Assembly (NCBI GenBank): GCA_020442635.1
Contig: JAGRJR010000025.1
Span: 1-40,564, forward strand
Direction of reading: 5' to 3'
Length of the DNA stretch: 40,564 nt
Source of the DNA: Lysobacterales bacterium
Lineage (GTDB): Bacteria > Pseudomonadota > Gammaproteobacteria > Xanthomonadales > Marinicellaceae
The translations under genes and the position numbers were made by a program. Position 1 is the first letter of the stretch. Each line of letters opens with the position of its first letter. Below the pieces are notes generated by a model that saw only the letters and a program-made list of their open reading frames with translations, was not told the DNA's origin and made no database searches. Positions 8,615 through 17,206 of this stretch are shown piece by piece.

Positions 8615-10942
8615 ATGACTGTTGCCGAACAAACAACCAGTATTTCAAAAGCTGACCTCAGTAAGGCAGTTGTTGTATATCTATTGATGGTTTTGTGTTT
8701 TTGTTACCCTGTACTCCAGGGTAAATTAATTGCTCAAACTGATTACCTTAATTTTATCCCGCCTTGGGATTCTGTCAAAAGTGAACAGCTAGAAAAGCCA
8801 GGGAACCCATATTTACAAGATCAGTCTAATGAGTTTCTACCTTTTTTTACAGAAGCCAAAAGACAGTTCTCACAAGGAATTTTTCCTCTTTGGAACCCAT
8901 ATATATTTGCGGGGAACCCATTATGGGCGAATACACAGTCAGCCTTGATGTTTCCACTGAATTGGTTCCATTATGTTTTGCCCCCACCGGCTGGTTTTAC
9001 CATCAGTGTTTTGTTCAAATTGTTTTTAAGTAGTTTCTTAACTTATCTGTTTGTAAGAAAAATCAAAGTTGAACATGTGCCAGCTTTGTTCGCTGGGGCT
9101 GCTTTCGGTTTTTCTGCCTTTTCAGTTTTCTGGCTTAACCACCCTCATACCAATGTTGTTTGCTTAATTCCGTTATGTTTTTATGCTACTGAACGATTAT
9201 TGGATTATAAGAATAAAAGTGTATTTTACTGGTATGCAATGCTGGTGGCTCTTACTTTATTTGCTGGACATGTGGAAATTGCTTTTTTAACAGCGACTGC
9301 ATGTGGTCTTTATTATCTGATTCGTCTGCTTCAAGAAGGGCATTTTGCATTAGATAAAATACTGCGATTTTTGTTTGTTTATGTTTTTGCTTTGTTTTTA
9401 GCGGCTGTTTTGATTTTTCCATTTGTTGAATTTTTGTTCAATACAGCCATTTGGGCTGAAAGAAGTGCCACAAAGCAATTGCATATACCTCCACCAGGCT
9501 TGCTCAGTATTTTTTTGGGTGACTTATTTATTTTAGATGGGTGGCCAAAAAACCAAATAGGGTTTCATGCTTTTAGTCCATATGTTGGCATGCTGACAGT
9601 TTTTTTTGCATTGATGGCTGTGTGGAAGAGGGGGCGGTTTGTTTGGGTTTTTATGCTTTTAAGTCTACTGTCTCTAGCTGTGGCTTTCGGTGTCAATCCG
9701 TTATTTTTTTTGGTAAAAAACACGCCTCTGTTTAGTCATCTGCCCTTATTCTATTTTTCAATTTTAGCGGCATTTTCATTGTCAGTACTGGCTGCATTTG
9801 GCATGCGGATTTGTTTACAAAAAATGTTCAAGCTAAAGAATAAATTGATGGTAGTTTTAATTGTAATGATTTCTCTGGGCTTGCTGCATTCATTTTGGAT
9901 GCCCAATGAACTGGAACCATTTTTAGAAGATAAAAACCTGTTATTAGAGTCGGTCAGGTTTGAGTTGATTTTAGCCATGTTAGCTATGATGGTGTTGATT
10001 GTACTTTTGTGCTTCAGTGCTAAATACCCCCATTTCATTGGTTATATATTCGTGATCTGGGTGTTTGCAGACTTATGGAGTAAGGGACATACATGGAATC
10101 CTGCCATTGATTTTGAAAATGCATATCCTCGTGAAATGCCTGAGTCCATTGAATTTTTACATGAACAAAAAAAACCGTTCAGGACGGTTGGTTATGACCA
10201 AATACTCATACCCAGCACTAATCTGTTGGTACAAATACATGACATCAGGGGATATGATGTTCCTGTGATTAATCGTTACCATCAATTTTTTAATCAAGTT
10301 TTAAAGGGTAATAATTTATTTTGGTATTATTACTTTGCTAAATTTGATGTAAACATTCTTCCTTATCTCGACATACTTAACGTCAAATACATTCTTTCGA
10401 AAAAAGATTTATCAACAAAAATACCTCCGCACCTAGAGCAAGTTTATGACCATGAAATCAAAATTTATCAAAACCACAATGCCAAAGGGCTTGCATATTT
10501 TGTTGATGAAGTAATTTGGGTGGAGTCTGCTGAAGACGCTTTGGAAAAAACCCAAGAAGTTAAACATAAGCTCGGTCATACAGTTGTTCTTGAAAAACAA
10601 AAAGGAATGACCAAAGACGCAATGGATGAGCATTTGGCAAAAAAAACGCCTTCGATCGAGTTTCATTCTACTGAAGCTAACCACATACAAATTTACGCCA
10701 ATACTGAAAAACCAGCATGGATGGTGTTGTCACAAAGTTATTATCCTGGTTGGGTGGCTCGTGTCGATGGTGTAAAAACAAACATATTTGCTGCCAATTA
10801 TGTGCTTCAAGCCATTAAAATACCAGCCGGGAGTCATCAAGTTTCTTTCAAGTATCAGCCCCTAAGTTTTACATTGGGTTGGTTGGTTAGTGTTTGTAGT
10901 TTTATTTTTGCCCTATGGAAAATCACAAGAAAAACAAAATAG
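8615..10942 (+). CDS. YfhO-family polytopic membrane protein, putative GT-C glycosyltransferase
   Basis: The protein has 775 residues with about twelve hydrophobic helices, mainly in residues 20-510 and one at the end. Family features include AQTDYLNFIPPWD near the first loop, FPLWNPYIFAGNPLWANTQSA in the large loop, FPLNW, and a C-terminal soluble domain with YYPGWVARVDG (709-719) and IPAGSHQVSFKYQP. YfhO of Bacillus is implicated in adding sugar to lipoteichoic acid; the substrate here is unknown. It starts two bases after the broken GT-C gene and overlaps the GT2 gene by 28 bases, so the three are one operon for polyprenyl-linked sugar transfer. Confidence 0.85.
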   Translation: MTVAEQTTSISKADLSKAVVVYLLMVLCFCYPVLQGKLIAQTDYLNFIPPWDSVKSEQLEKPGNPYLQDQSNEFLPFFTEAKRQFSQGIFPLWNPYIFAGNPLWANTQSALMFPLNWFHYVLPPPAGFTISVLFKLFLSSFLTYLFVRKIKVEHVPALFAGAAFGFSAFSVFWLNHPHTNVVCLIPLCFYATERLLDYKNKSVFYWYAMLVALTLFAGHVEIAFLTATACGLYYLIRLLQEGHFALDKILRFLFVYVFALFLAAVLIFPFVEFLFNTAIWAERSATKQLHIPPPGLLSIFLGDLFILDGWPKNQIGFHAFSPYVGMLTVFFALMAVWKRGRFVWVFMLLSLLSLAVAFGVNPLFFLVKNTPLFSHLPLFYFSILAAFSLSVLAAFGMRICLQKMFKLKNKLMVVLIVMISLGLLHSFWMPNELEPFLEDKNLLLESVRFELILAMLAMMVLIVLLCFSAKYPHFIGYIFVIWVFADLWSKGHTWNPAIDFENAYPREMPESIEFLHEQKKPFRTVGYDQILIPSTNLLVQIHDIRGYDVPVINRYHQFFNQVLKGNNLFWYYYFAKFDVNILPYLDILNVKYILSKKDLSTKIPPHLEQVYDHEIKIYQNHNAKGLAYFVDEVIWVESAEDALEKTQEVKHKLGHTVVLEKQKGMTKDAMDEHLAKKTPSIEFHSTEANHIQIYANTEKPAWMVLSQSYYPGWVARVDGVKTNIFAANYVLQAIKIPAGSHQVSFKYQPLSFTLGWLVSVCSFIFALWKITRKTK

Positions 10943-11670
10943 TTATCATCATGCCAGCATACAATGCTGAAAAAACATTGCAAGACACCATGGATACCAT
11001 TCCAGCGGATTGTTATGATGAAATAATATTGGTGGATGATTGTTCAGCAGATGATACTGTTAAAGTGGCAAAATCTTTAGGTCTCACTGTTTTTGAGCAT
11101 GAAACGAATAAAGGATATGGCGGTAATCAAAAACTTTGCTACCAAGAAGCTTTAAATGCTGGTGCTGATATTATTGTGATGCTCCATCCTGACAATCAGT
11201 ACGATGCAAGTCTTATCCCCTTTTTTACTGGCTTTATTGATCATGGTGTGTGTGACTTTATGCTTGGTGCGCGAATAAGAACCAGAAAAGAAGCCTTACA
11301 TGGCGGGATGCCTTTTTACAAATATTTTAGCAATAGGGTGCTAACATTACTGATGAATGTTGTTTTAGGCCAAAATTTGGCTGAAGGGCATTCAGGTTTC
11401 AGGGTTTATCATCGTCGGGTGTTAGAAACGATTCCATTTCAAGACAATTCAGATGATTTTTCATTCGATGCCGAACTGATTTCTCAGGCTGTTTATCACG
11501 GATTCAAGTTAGGTGATGCACCAATGCCAGTACGTTATTTCACCGAAGCCTCTAGTATCAGTTTTAAAGACAGCAGTATTTATGGTTTAAAAATCCTGAA
11601 TGTTTTGTTCAAGTACACTGTATCCAAGCTAAAGATAAAAAAATCGAAACTTTTTAAGTCTAAAAGGTAA
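10915..11670 (+). CDS. Family 2 glycosyltransferase, DPM1/polyprenyl-phosphate sugar synthase-like
   Basis: The 251-residue GT-A enzyme shows IVIIMPAYNAEKTL (9-22), VDDCS (40-44), NKGYGGNQ (65-72), HPDNQYD (91-97, the metal-site region) and SGFRVYHRRVL (160-170). It most resembles dolichol/polyprenyl-phosphate mannosyl- or glucosyltransferases, which make the lipid-linked donor used by GT-C enzymes. It has no C-terminal membrane helices, unlike GtrB/ArnC, so it would associate peripherally with the membrane. The start lies inside the YfhO-like gene. The very basic C-terminus (KLKIKKSKLFKSKR) could bind the membrane surface. Donor and acceptor cannot be read from the sequence. Confidence 0.9.
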   Translation: MENHKKNKIVIIMPAYNAEKTLQDTMDTIPADCYDEIILVDDCSADDTVKVAKSLGLTVFEHETNKGYGGNQKLCYQEALNAGADIIVMLHPDNQYDASLIPFFTGFIDHGVCDFMLGARIRTRKEALHGGMPFYKYFSNRVLTLLMNVVLGQNLAEGHSGFRVYHRRVLETIPFQDNSDDFSFDAELISQAVYHGFKLGDAPMPVRYFTEASSISFKDSSIYGLKILNVLFKYTVSKLKIKKSKLFKSKR

Positions 11671-11711
11671 AAAGAGGCTGGTATTGTCAAGATTAGAACC
11701 TGAAGTAAAGC

Positions 11712-11737
11712 AAAGCCTGTTGATTTGAACAGGCTTT
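11712..11737. terminator. Bidirectional terminator-like hairpin between convergent genes
   Basis: A perfect 10-bp stem AAAGCCTGTT/AACAGGCTTT with loop GATTTG. It lies between the GT2 gene (plus) and the DUF3011 gene (minus). The flanking T runs are short, so efficiency is uncertain. Confidence 0.75.
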
Positions 11738-11760
11738 CACTTCTGAGTTTAGTTTGGTTT

Positions 11761-13005
11761 TTATTTGTAAATCATAAATTCTGCATAGCAGTTATTTTTG
11801 ACATACAATTCGCCATGTTGGTTAACACCCCAATTACCCTCGCAAGGGTATTTTCCTTTACTGATTTCACGTGTGAATTCAACATCTGAGAATGGTCCTC
11901 TGGTGTCACAAATTTTCAGCTTGTTGTTTCGAGACTTACATTTTATTTCAAACTTTTCCCGAACAGGTGGTTGGTTACCATAACCCGAACCAGCTGGATA
12001 GGTCATGAAGCGGGCACGGCAGCCATCTTTGACCCAAATGCCATTAGCATCATAACCCCAGCGTTGATCACAGCTGGTGCTTGACAGGTTTTGTATGAAC
12101 TCTACTTGGCCTGAAGTATCAGCTTGGCACGTTCTAACCTGACCATAATTAGACTCACATATCACTTCATAGCCCTGGTTATTGGGTGGATTGTTATGGC
12201 CATAGCCCGGGTTACTGTGTTGTTGATATTCAACCACTCGGAATTGTGCATGGCAGCCATTTCTGACCCAAAGTCCGTGGCTTGAATAACCCCAGTTTCC
12301 GCGACAATTGTTGCCGTAGCGACCCATCTCTTGTACCAACTCAATACTTTGCAAATCTGGCACCTGGCAATGATTGATGTTGGTGCCCTCTGAACGACAT
12401 TCAACCAGACCGTTGCTGTAACCCGGATTGTAAGGACTACCACCTTGATTTTGATGTGAAATCAAAAAATCAGCTTTACAGCCATTGGCGACCCAAATTT
12501 CATTGTAGTTAAATCCCCAATTTCCTTGGCAGCTTCTGTGACTCAATTGATGTAATAACGCAACTTCAGCACCTCTTAAATCAGTGGCGCAGGTTTGTCG
12601 GCGGTTGCTGTAAGATTCGCAGCGAATCACATTATCGGTTTGTCCGTAATGATTTTGATAGCGGTCAATTTGAAACTCTCCACGACAACCATTAGTCACC
12701 CAGACACCATAATAATCATAACCCCAATTCCCCTGACATGAGTTATAACCGATTTGTCGGACCAGCCTAACACCACCTGCTGTATCTGCCTGACAATGCT
12801 GTCTTTGTCCTCGGTAGGATTCACAAATAAATCGATCACCATTGCCATAACGGTTCTGGCCATAATTTTTTTGGCTTTTATTGAGTTCAAACTGTTCTTC
12901 AGTTGAGTTATTTTCCGAAGAAAGTTTTTCCAATTCTTTATCACCATCGGCAGCTATAGCAAAGCCTGACAACAATAAAGAAACCCAAATTAAATACTTT
13001 TTCAT
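11761..13005 (-). CDS. Secreted protein with five DUF3011 repeats
   Basis: The protein has 414 residues and a signal peptide 1-18 (ending AIA). After an acidic, Asn/Gln-rich linker come five repeats at about 58-113, 126-183, 200-257, 279-335 and 352-412. Each has the DUF3011 pattern: CxS, nine or so residues, C, then a V/E-L strand, C, NWGY, G-WV-NGC-A-F. Each repeat has exactly four cysteines (61/71/90/107 in the first), 20 in all, which suggests two disulfides per repeat in the periplasm or outside the cell. Linkers rich in Gly, Asn, Pro and Tyr separate the repeats. DUF3011 has no established function. The gene stands alone and converges on the GT operon. Confidence 0.88.
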   Translation of the reverse strand: MKKYLIWVSLLLSGFAIAADGDKELEKLSSENNSTEEQFELNKSQKNYGQNRYGNGDRFICESYRGQRQHCQADTAGGVRLVRQIGYNSCQGNWGYDYYGVWVTNGCRGEFQIDRYQNHYGQTDNVIRCESYSNRRQTCATDLRGAEVALLHQLSHRSCQGNWGFNYNEIWVANGCKADFLISHQNQGGSPYNPGYSNGLVECRSEGTNINHCQVPDLQSIELVQEMGRYGNNCRGNWGYSSHGLWVRNGCHAQFRVVEYQQHSNPGYGHNNPPNNQGYEVICESNYGQVRTCQADTSGQVEFIQNLSSTSCDQRWGYDANGIWVKDGCRARFMTYPAGSGYGNQPPVREKFEIKCKSRNNKLKICDTRGPFSDVEFTREISKGKYPCEGNWGVNQHGELYVKNNCYAEFMIYK

Positions 13006-13101
13006 ACCTTTACTCCTCGATGTGATGTATTGATTTTAACCGCTGAAATATGAATGTGTGGTTTAATTTGTAAACAATTTTTTCTTTTGACTGACTTTAA
13101 A

Positions 13102-13506
13102 TTAACTTTTGTTAAGGATTTCTGTCATTTTTTCTTGAATTTTTTCTATGGCTTTGACGGGTCTGATCATCACTTTAAAGTCAGTAATTTGTCCATCAGG
13201 GGAGCATTCAATCATATCAACTCCATTGATAATGATGTCGTCGATTTTTGCTTCGAATTCCAGCACCGCAAGATTGCCTTCTTGAACTTCTCGTAAATAC
13301 CTAAAACCGTTGGGAAGTAAAACATAAAAGGCAGCTCTTAGATACATCTTGGTGATGGTTTTGCCTTGTTGGGGCGTGTGAACCACTGGAGAGTGAAACA
13401 CCACATCATCATGCAATAATTGGTCGAGTGCTTCCAGATCTTTGCTTGCTAACAGCTTATGCCATTGATCAATGACTGACTCAATAGTTGAGGATTGAGA
13501 ACTCAT
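13102..13506 (-). CDS. SnoaL-like/NTF2-fold protein
   Basis: A 134-residue protein with the NTF2-like layout: helix VIDQWHKLLASKDLEALDQLLHDDV (the opening WHxLLxSxDxxALxxLLxxDVxFxSP pattern), then strands ending in GVDMIECSPDGQITDFKVMIRP. This fold hosts ketosteroid isomerases, hydratases and non-catalytic partners. It is the last gene of the five-gene operon and its ATG overlaps the SDR stop (ATGA). It may act on, or help bind, the acyl-CoA intermediate made by its neighbours; this is inference. Confidence 0.82.
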   Translation of the reverse strand: MSSQSSTIESVIDQWHKLLASKDLEALDQLLHDDVVFHSPVVHTPQQGKTITKMYLRAAFYVLLPNGFRYLREVQEGNLAVLEFEAKIDDIIINGVDMIECSPDGQITDFKVMIRPVKAIEKIQEKMTEILNKS

Positions 13507-14255
13507 GCCAAATAGCCACCATCTACGGGTAAGCTGACACCTGTGATGTATTTAGCTTCATCAGAGGCAAGGAACAGGTAGGCAGGGGCGATTTCTTCAG
13601 GTTGGGCCATTCTGCCCAATGGTATTTGTGGCAGTATCATTTTTAGCATGGCTTCATTTTGAGTCAAAGCTGAGGCAAATTTGGTGTCGGTTAAGCCTGG
13701 TAAAACAGCATTGACTCGAATGCCAAACGGCGCGCATTCTTTGGCAAAGCTTTCTGTCATTGAAATAATGGCCGCTTTGGATGCCGAGTAGAGTGATTGG
13801 TTATACCCGGTGATGCGACCATTGACTGATGAGGTGTTGATGATAACACCTGAGCCTTGTTTGCGCATTTGTTGACCAGCCAGTTGGCTCATATGGAAAT
13901 AGCCTTCGATATTGACTTCAATGGTTTTTTGAATGGCGGCAAAGCCCATATCCAATACGTTGCCAAAATAGGGATTGGCTGCTGCATTGTTAATCATTAC
14001 ATCAATGCGCCCCAATTCTGAAACTGTTTGCTCAACCAATTGTTCACGGGAAGCTTTGTCACCATTGTGGCAGGTAATGGCTGAAGCTTTACCGCCTTGT
14101 TCACGGATGGCTGCGGCTACTGCATCAATACCTTCCTGTGAACGTGAACTGACCACCACGTGGGCATTTTGAGCGGCAAATTGATGGGCAATGGCTTCAC
14201 CGATGCCACGGCTGGCTCCAGTGATTAAAACGACTTTGTTGTTGAATTGACTCAT
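13503..14255 (-). CDS. Classical short-chain dehydrogenase/reductase
   Basis: The 250-residue Rossmann enzyme has the cofactor motif TGASRGIG (12-19), NNAAA (89-93), catalytic Ser143, Tyr156 and Lys160 (YSASK), and the C-terminal ending PVDGGYLA. Ser37 and Arg38 in VVSSRS after the second strand suggest NADP(H). The length and motifs fit FabG/glucose-dehydrogenase-like SDRs. In the operon it sits two bases after the APH-like kinase gene and before the SnoaL-like gene, where it could interconvert a keto and a hydroxy acyl-CoA. The LvaD reductase of levulinate catabolism plays that role in Pseudomonas. Confidence 0.92.
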   Translation of the reverse strand: MSQFNNKVVLITGASRGIGEAIAHQFAAQNAHVVVSSRSQEGIDAVAAAIREQGGKASAITCHNGDKASREQLVEQTVSELGRIDVMINNAAANPYFGNVLDMGFAAIQKTIEVNIEGYFHMSQLAGQQMRKQGSGVIINTSSVNGRITGYNQSLYSASKAAIISMTESFAKECAPFGIRVNAVLPGLTDTKFASALTQNEAMLKMILPQIPLGRMAQPEEIAPAYLFLASDEAKYITGVSLPVDGGYLA

Positions 14256-14257
14256 AA

Positions 14258-15259
14258 TTATTTCAATTGTTGCAGGGCTTGTTGCAAGACCAGGTCTCGA
14301 ACCAATCCCAATGGTTTAAAAGTAGGGTTGTCTGTTTGGCCTTTTTCATACCGATAAAAAATCTGTTGTACGATGACTGCCAGCCGGAACAAACCATAAA
14401 CATAATAATAGTGGTAGTTATCTATTTCTGTACCGCTGAGTAGGGCGTATTGATGTACCAATTCATCTCGGGTTAACATGCCATCCAGATAAGTAGGCAT
14501 CATACTGATTTTCTTCAGGTGTTCATTGTCTCCGCCTTCAAACCAATAGGCGAGTGAACAACCCAGGTCCATCAAAGGATCACCAATTGTTGTTAGCTCC
14601 CAGTCAAGCACACCAATAATCTTGGTGGTGTTTTGTTGGTCAAAAACCACATTGTCAAATTTGTAATCGTTATGGATGAGGGCATAATCTCTATTGTCGT
14701 CAGGCATATGCTGAGTCAGCCACTTCATCACTTCTGGGGCTAAATCCTGTTCTGGAGCAACGCGTTGATAGCGGTGAATCCAGCCGGAAATTTGTCTTTC
14801 AATGTAGCCAGGACCTTTGTTAAATTGTTGGAGGTTGTCAATTGGCGCTTGATGTAATTGATGATGTATTTTAATCAATTCACAGCATAATAAACTTAAA
14901 TCAGTGTTTTCATAGATGGTTGGTAATTGTTGTCGAATAATAATGCCATGAATGGGGTTCATTAAATAAAAGTCTCGCTCGAATACCTCATGTTCCTGAC
15001 ACAACAGCACCACTTCTGGGCACAATGGAAAGACTGGGAAAATGTTTTGCAACAAAGTGTATTCACGTTGCATATTGTGCGCGCCTTTGGCTTTGGTTCC
15101 GGGAGGAGATGTGCGCATGATCCATTCCTGGCGTTCATCCTTGACCGAATAGGTGAGATTGGATGCGCCTCCTTTGAATGCTTTGAAATGTAATTCGCCT
15201 TCGACAGGTAAATGTGTGCTTATATAATCTGATATGCGATGTCTTTGTTCAGGTGTCAT
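14258..15259 (-). CDS. APH-fold kinase, ACAD10/11 N-domain or LvaA-like
   Basis: The 333-residue protein kinase-like fold of the aminoglycoside phosphotransferase family has FKGGASNLTY (28-37, nucleotide loop), IMRT (47-50), Brenner motif HNDYKFDN (196-203, catalytic Asp198) and LDWELTTIGDPLMDLG (218-233, metal-binding Asp). These are the variants found in the kinase half of ACAD10/11 and in LvaA, which phosphorylate a hydroxyacyl-CoA, rather than in antibiotic-resistance enzymes. The neighbouring acyl-CoA dehydrogenase gene strengthens this reading. Its ATG shares one base with the TetR stop (TAATG). The substrate chain length is unknown. Confidence 0.88.
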   Translation of the reverse strand: MTPEQRHRISDYISTHLPVEGELHFKAFKGGASNLTYSVKDERQEWIMRTSPPGTKAKGAHNMQREYTLLQNIFPVFPLCPEVVLLCQEHEVFERDFYLMNPIHGIIIRQQLPTIYENTDLSLLCCELIKIHHQLHQAPIDNLQQFNKGPGYIERQISGWIHRYQRVAPEQDLAPEVMKWLTQHMPDDNRDYALIHNDYKFDNVVFDQQNTTKIIGVLDWELTTIGDPLMDLGCSLAYWFEGGDNEHLKKISMMPTYLDGMLTRDELVHQYALLSGTEIDNYHYYYVYGLFRLAVIVQQIFYRYEKGQTDNPTFKPLGLVRDLVLQQALQQLK

Positions 15260-15948
15260 TATTTCACCTGTGTCAAGTGGTAAACTGATAACAGCAAATT
15301 AGCGACATATTGGTCGGCATTGATGTCCTTTTCGATGTATTTCCATGATTTAAGATACCATTCTTGCAACATCACTTTAAGCATCGCTGCAACAAAATCT
15401 GGGTTATGACATTGACTTAAATTTTGTGCATTGGCATCTAGAATGCGCTCCAAAATGGCGGTCTCCATAAACTGTTCGGATGCGATGATGTCTGCTATCA
15501 ACTCTCTTTCTAGGCTGCGACACTCCATGAATACGAAATAAAACCATTTTTTCAAACGTTCACTGAGGAAAATGTGTCGAGCCAGCAGTTCGTTCAGTTC
15601 GAATACCGGATCTTTATGTCGGTATTCTTTGATTTTTAAACAGGCTTCTGCCATGTGTACCATTCCCGCATGTATCATTTCGGCAATTTGGTCTTTGTTG
15701 CTGAAGTAATTGTACAAGCCGCCCATGCTGATTTCGGTTTCCTGACTCAAATCACGCATGGTCATGGCCTGAAAGCCTTTTTGATGTGACAGTTTAAAAA
15801 CACCTTCAATGATGGTTTTGAATTTTTTTGTGGCTATGTTGCGATTTTTCAGGTTTAACTTCTGGTGGTACATGTCAAACAGGCATTGCCATTCGTCACC
15901 AACCCACTGTTCAAATTCCTGTAAAAAGGTTTCGTATGTTAGATTCAT
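15259..15948 (-). CDS. TetR/AcrR-family regulator, within the acyl-CoA operon
   Basis: The 229-residue protein has a TetR DNA-binding domain at about residues 41-90: FKLSHQKGFQAMTMRDLSQE, then ISMGGLYNYFSNKDQI, the typical recognition helix. About 40 extra residues precede the domain, which is longer than usual. The C-terminal ligand domain is divergent, as expected. It is cotranscribed with the dehydrogenase upstream (4-base overlap) and the kinase downstream, so it probably autoregulates the operon through the palindrome at 17166-17187, with an acyl-CoA as inducer. Confidence 0.9.
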   Translation of the reverse strand: MNLTYETFLQEFEQWVGDEWQCLFDMYHQKLNLKNRNIATKKFKTIIEGVFKLSHQKGFQAMTMRDLSQETEISMGGLYNYFSNKDQIAEMIHAGMVHMAEACLKIKEYRHKDPVFELNELLARHIFLSERLKKWFYFVFMECRSLERELIADIIASEQFMETAILERILDANAQNLSQCHNPDFVAAMLKVMLQEWYLKSWKYIEKDINADQYVANLLLSVYHLTQVK

Positions 15949-17126
15949 TTATATTGTTTCAGCAAACTTTTGGCCAGCGAAATTTTGTGCACTTCATCAG
16001 GGCCATCGTAAATCCTCGCTGCACGTTCTTCCCGATAAAAGAATGAGACAATGGTATCATCGGTCATGCCCAGTGCGCCCATGGTTTGCAAGGTGTTATC
16101 CATCAGCAATTGTAGCATATTTGCACATTCAAATTTAATCATTGAAATATGGTGTTTTGCAGCGGCAAACCCTTGTTCGTCTATGATTTTTGCGGTTTCC
16201 ATCACCAGGCACCGTGAAGCATTCATCGCGGCATAAGATTCGGCAACTTTGGCCTGGACAATGGCTTGGTCGGCTAATGTGGCGTGTTGTGTGATTTGTC
16301 TTTGATTGACATGCTGGCACATCAACTTAAAACAACGGTTGGCTATACCAATCCAACGCATACAATGTTGAATACGACCAGGTCCCAGTCTTTGTTGTGC
16401 CATTTTAAAACCTTGTCCTCTGTCGCCAATTAAATGGTTTGCTGGTACTTTACAATCAATAAATTCGACTTCACTGTGAGAGTAATAACCTGACCCTTCT
16501 TGTCCCATCACTGAGATGTTACGCAGATTTTTATAGCCCGGTGTATCAAGCGGCACAATAATCATACTGGCTCGAGCATGCTTGGGCGCATCGGGTTCAG
16601 TTACGGCCATCACAATCGTAAAGTTGGCGCCATCAGCGGCAGTGGTGAACCATTTTCTACCATTGATTACCCAATGATCACCAACCAGCTTTGCGGTGGT
16701 GTCTAATAAGGTGGGGTTGGAGCCAGCTGTGTGTGGTTCGGTCATGGCAAAGCAACTGCGGAAATCTCCCTTTGCCAAGGGCAGCAGGTAATTTTTTTTG
16801 ATAAAATCATTGGCATAAAGGTGTAGAAGTTCAGCATTGCCAGCATCAGGTGCCTGACAACCAAAGCAGTAATGTCCCAAAGGGGATTGGCCAGTTACTT
16901 CTGAAATTTCCCCCAACTGTGTAACTGTCAGAGACAAACCACCCACGGATTCGGGTAAATTGGGAGCCCATAGGCCTTGGGCTTTGATGGTTGCTCTGAT
17001 TTGATCCAATGCCGGGAAGAGTGAATCCCATTGATGTGTAAGCAACAAGGGTTCCAAGGGAATGATTTCATGTTTGATGATTGTGTTAATGGCTTGCAGG
17101 GTTTCACTGAATTTTTCTGTTGGCAT
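15945..17126 (-). CDS. Acyl-CoA dehydrogenase, ACAD10/11 or LvaC-like
   Basis: The 393-residue FAD enzyme shows FAMTEPHTAGSNP (126-138), INGRKWFTTAA (154-164), FIDCKVPANHLIGDRGQGF and the C-terminal YDGPDEVHKISLAKSLL. In ordinary acyl-CoA dehydrogenases the catalytic base is Glu in YEG; here Asp374 stands there, followed by GPDEVH, as in the ACAD10/11 group. Those enzymes pair with an APH-like kinase and remove phosphate from 4-phosphoacyl-CoA. It is the first gene of the minus-strand operon. No good Shine-Dalgarno is visible. The start lies 81 bases from the divergent SDR start. Confidence 0.93.
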   Translation of the reverse strand: MPTEKFSETLQAINTIIKHEIIPLEPLLLTHQWDSLFPALDQIRATIKAQGLWAPNLPESVGGLSLTVTQLGEISEVTGQSPLGHYCFGCQAPDAGNAELLHLYANDFIKKNYLLPLAKGDFRSCFAMTEPHTAGSNPTLLDTTAKLVGDHWVINGRKWFTTAADGANFTIVMAVTEPDAPKHARASMIIVPLDTPGYKNLRNISVMGQEGSGYYSHSEVEFIDCKVPANHLIGDRGQGFKMAQQRLGPGRIQHCMRWIGIANRCFKLMCQHVNQRQITQHATLADQAIVQAKVAESYAAMNASRCLVMETAKIIDEQGFAAAKHHISMIKFECANMLQLLMDNTLQTMGALGMTDDTIVSFFYREERAARIYDGPDEVHKISLAKSLLKQYK

Positions 17127-17155
17127 TGAATAAACAAATTGATTGGGGGAATCTG

Positions 17156-17187
17156 ATTATAACAAAAAACGAGCAAATGTTCGTTTT
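17156..17187. promoter_or_regulatory. Extended -10 promoter (minus) with abutting TetR-type operator palindrome
   Basis: The palindrome 17166-17187 has arms AAAACGA and TCGTTTT, with inner CA/TG also symmetric, the style of acyl-CoA-responsive TetR operators. On the minus strand TGTTATAAT (plus 17156-17164) is an extended -10, so the operator covers its -15 to -36 zone. It lies 19 bases before the plus-strand SDR start, so one dimer could control both arms. Confidence 0.65.
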
Positions 17188-17206
17188 ATTTGATAACATG
17201 CGTTAT

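Noticed and set aside
14258..15259. Aminoglycoside resistance phosphotransferase
   Set aside because: The motif variants and acyl-CoA dehydrogenase/SDR neighbours fit the ACAD10/11 and LvaA group, not drug-modifying enzymes.
17120..17206. Upstream extension of the SDR coding region
   Set aside because: The stretch holds the operator and the divergent promoter. The protein fold begins right after ATG 17207.
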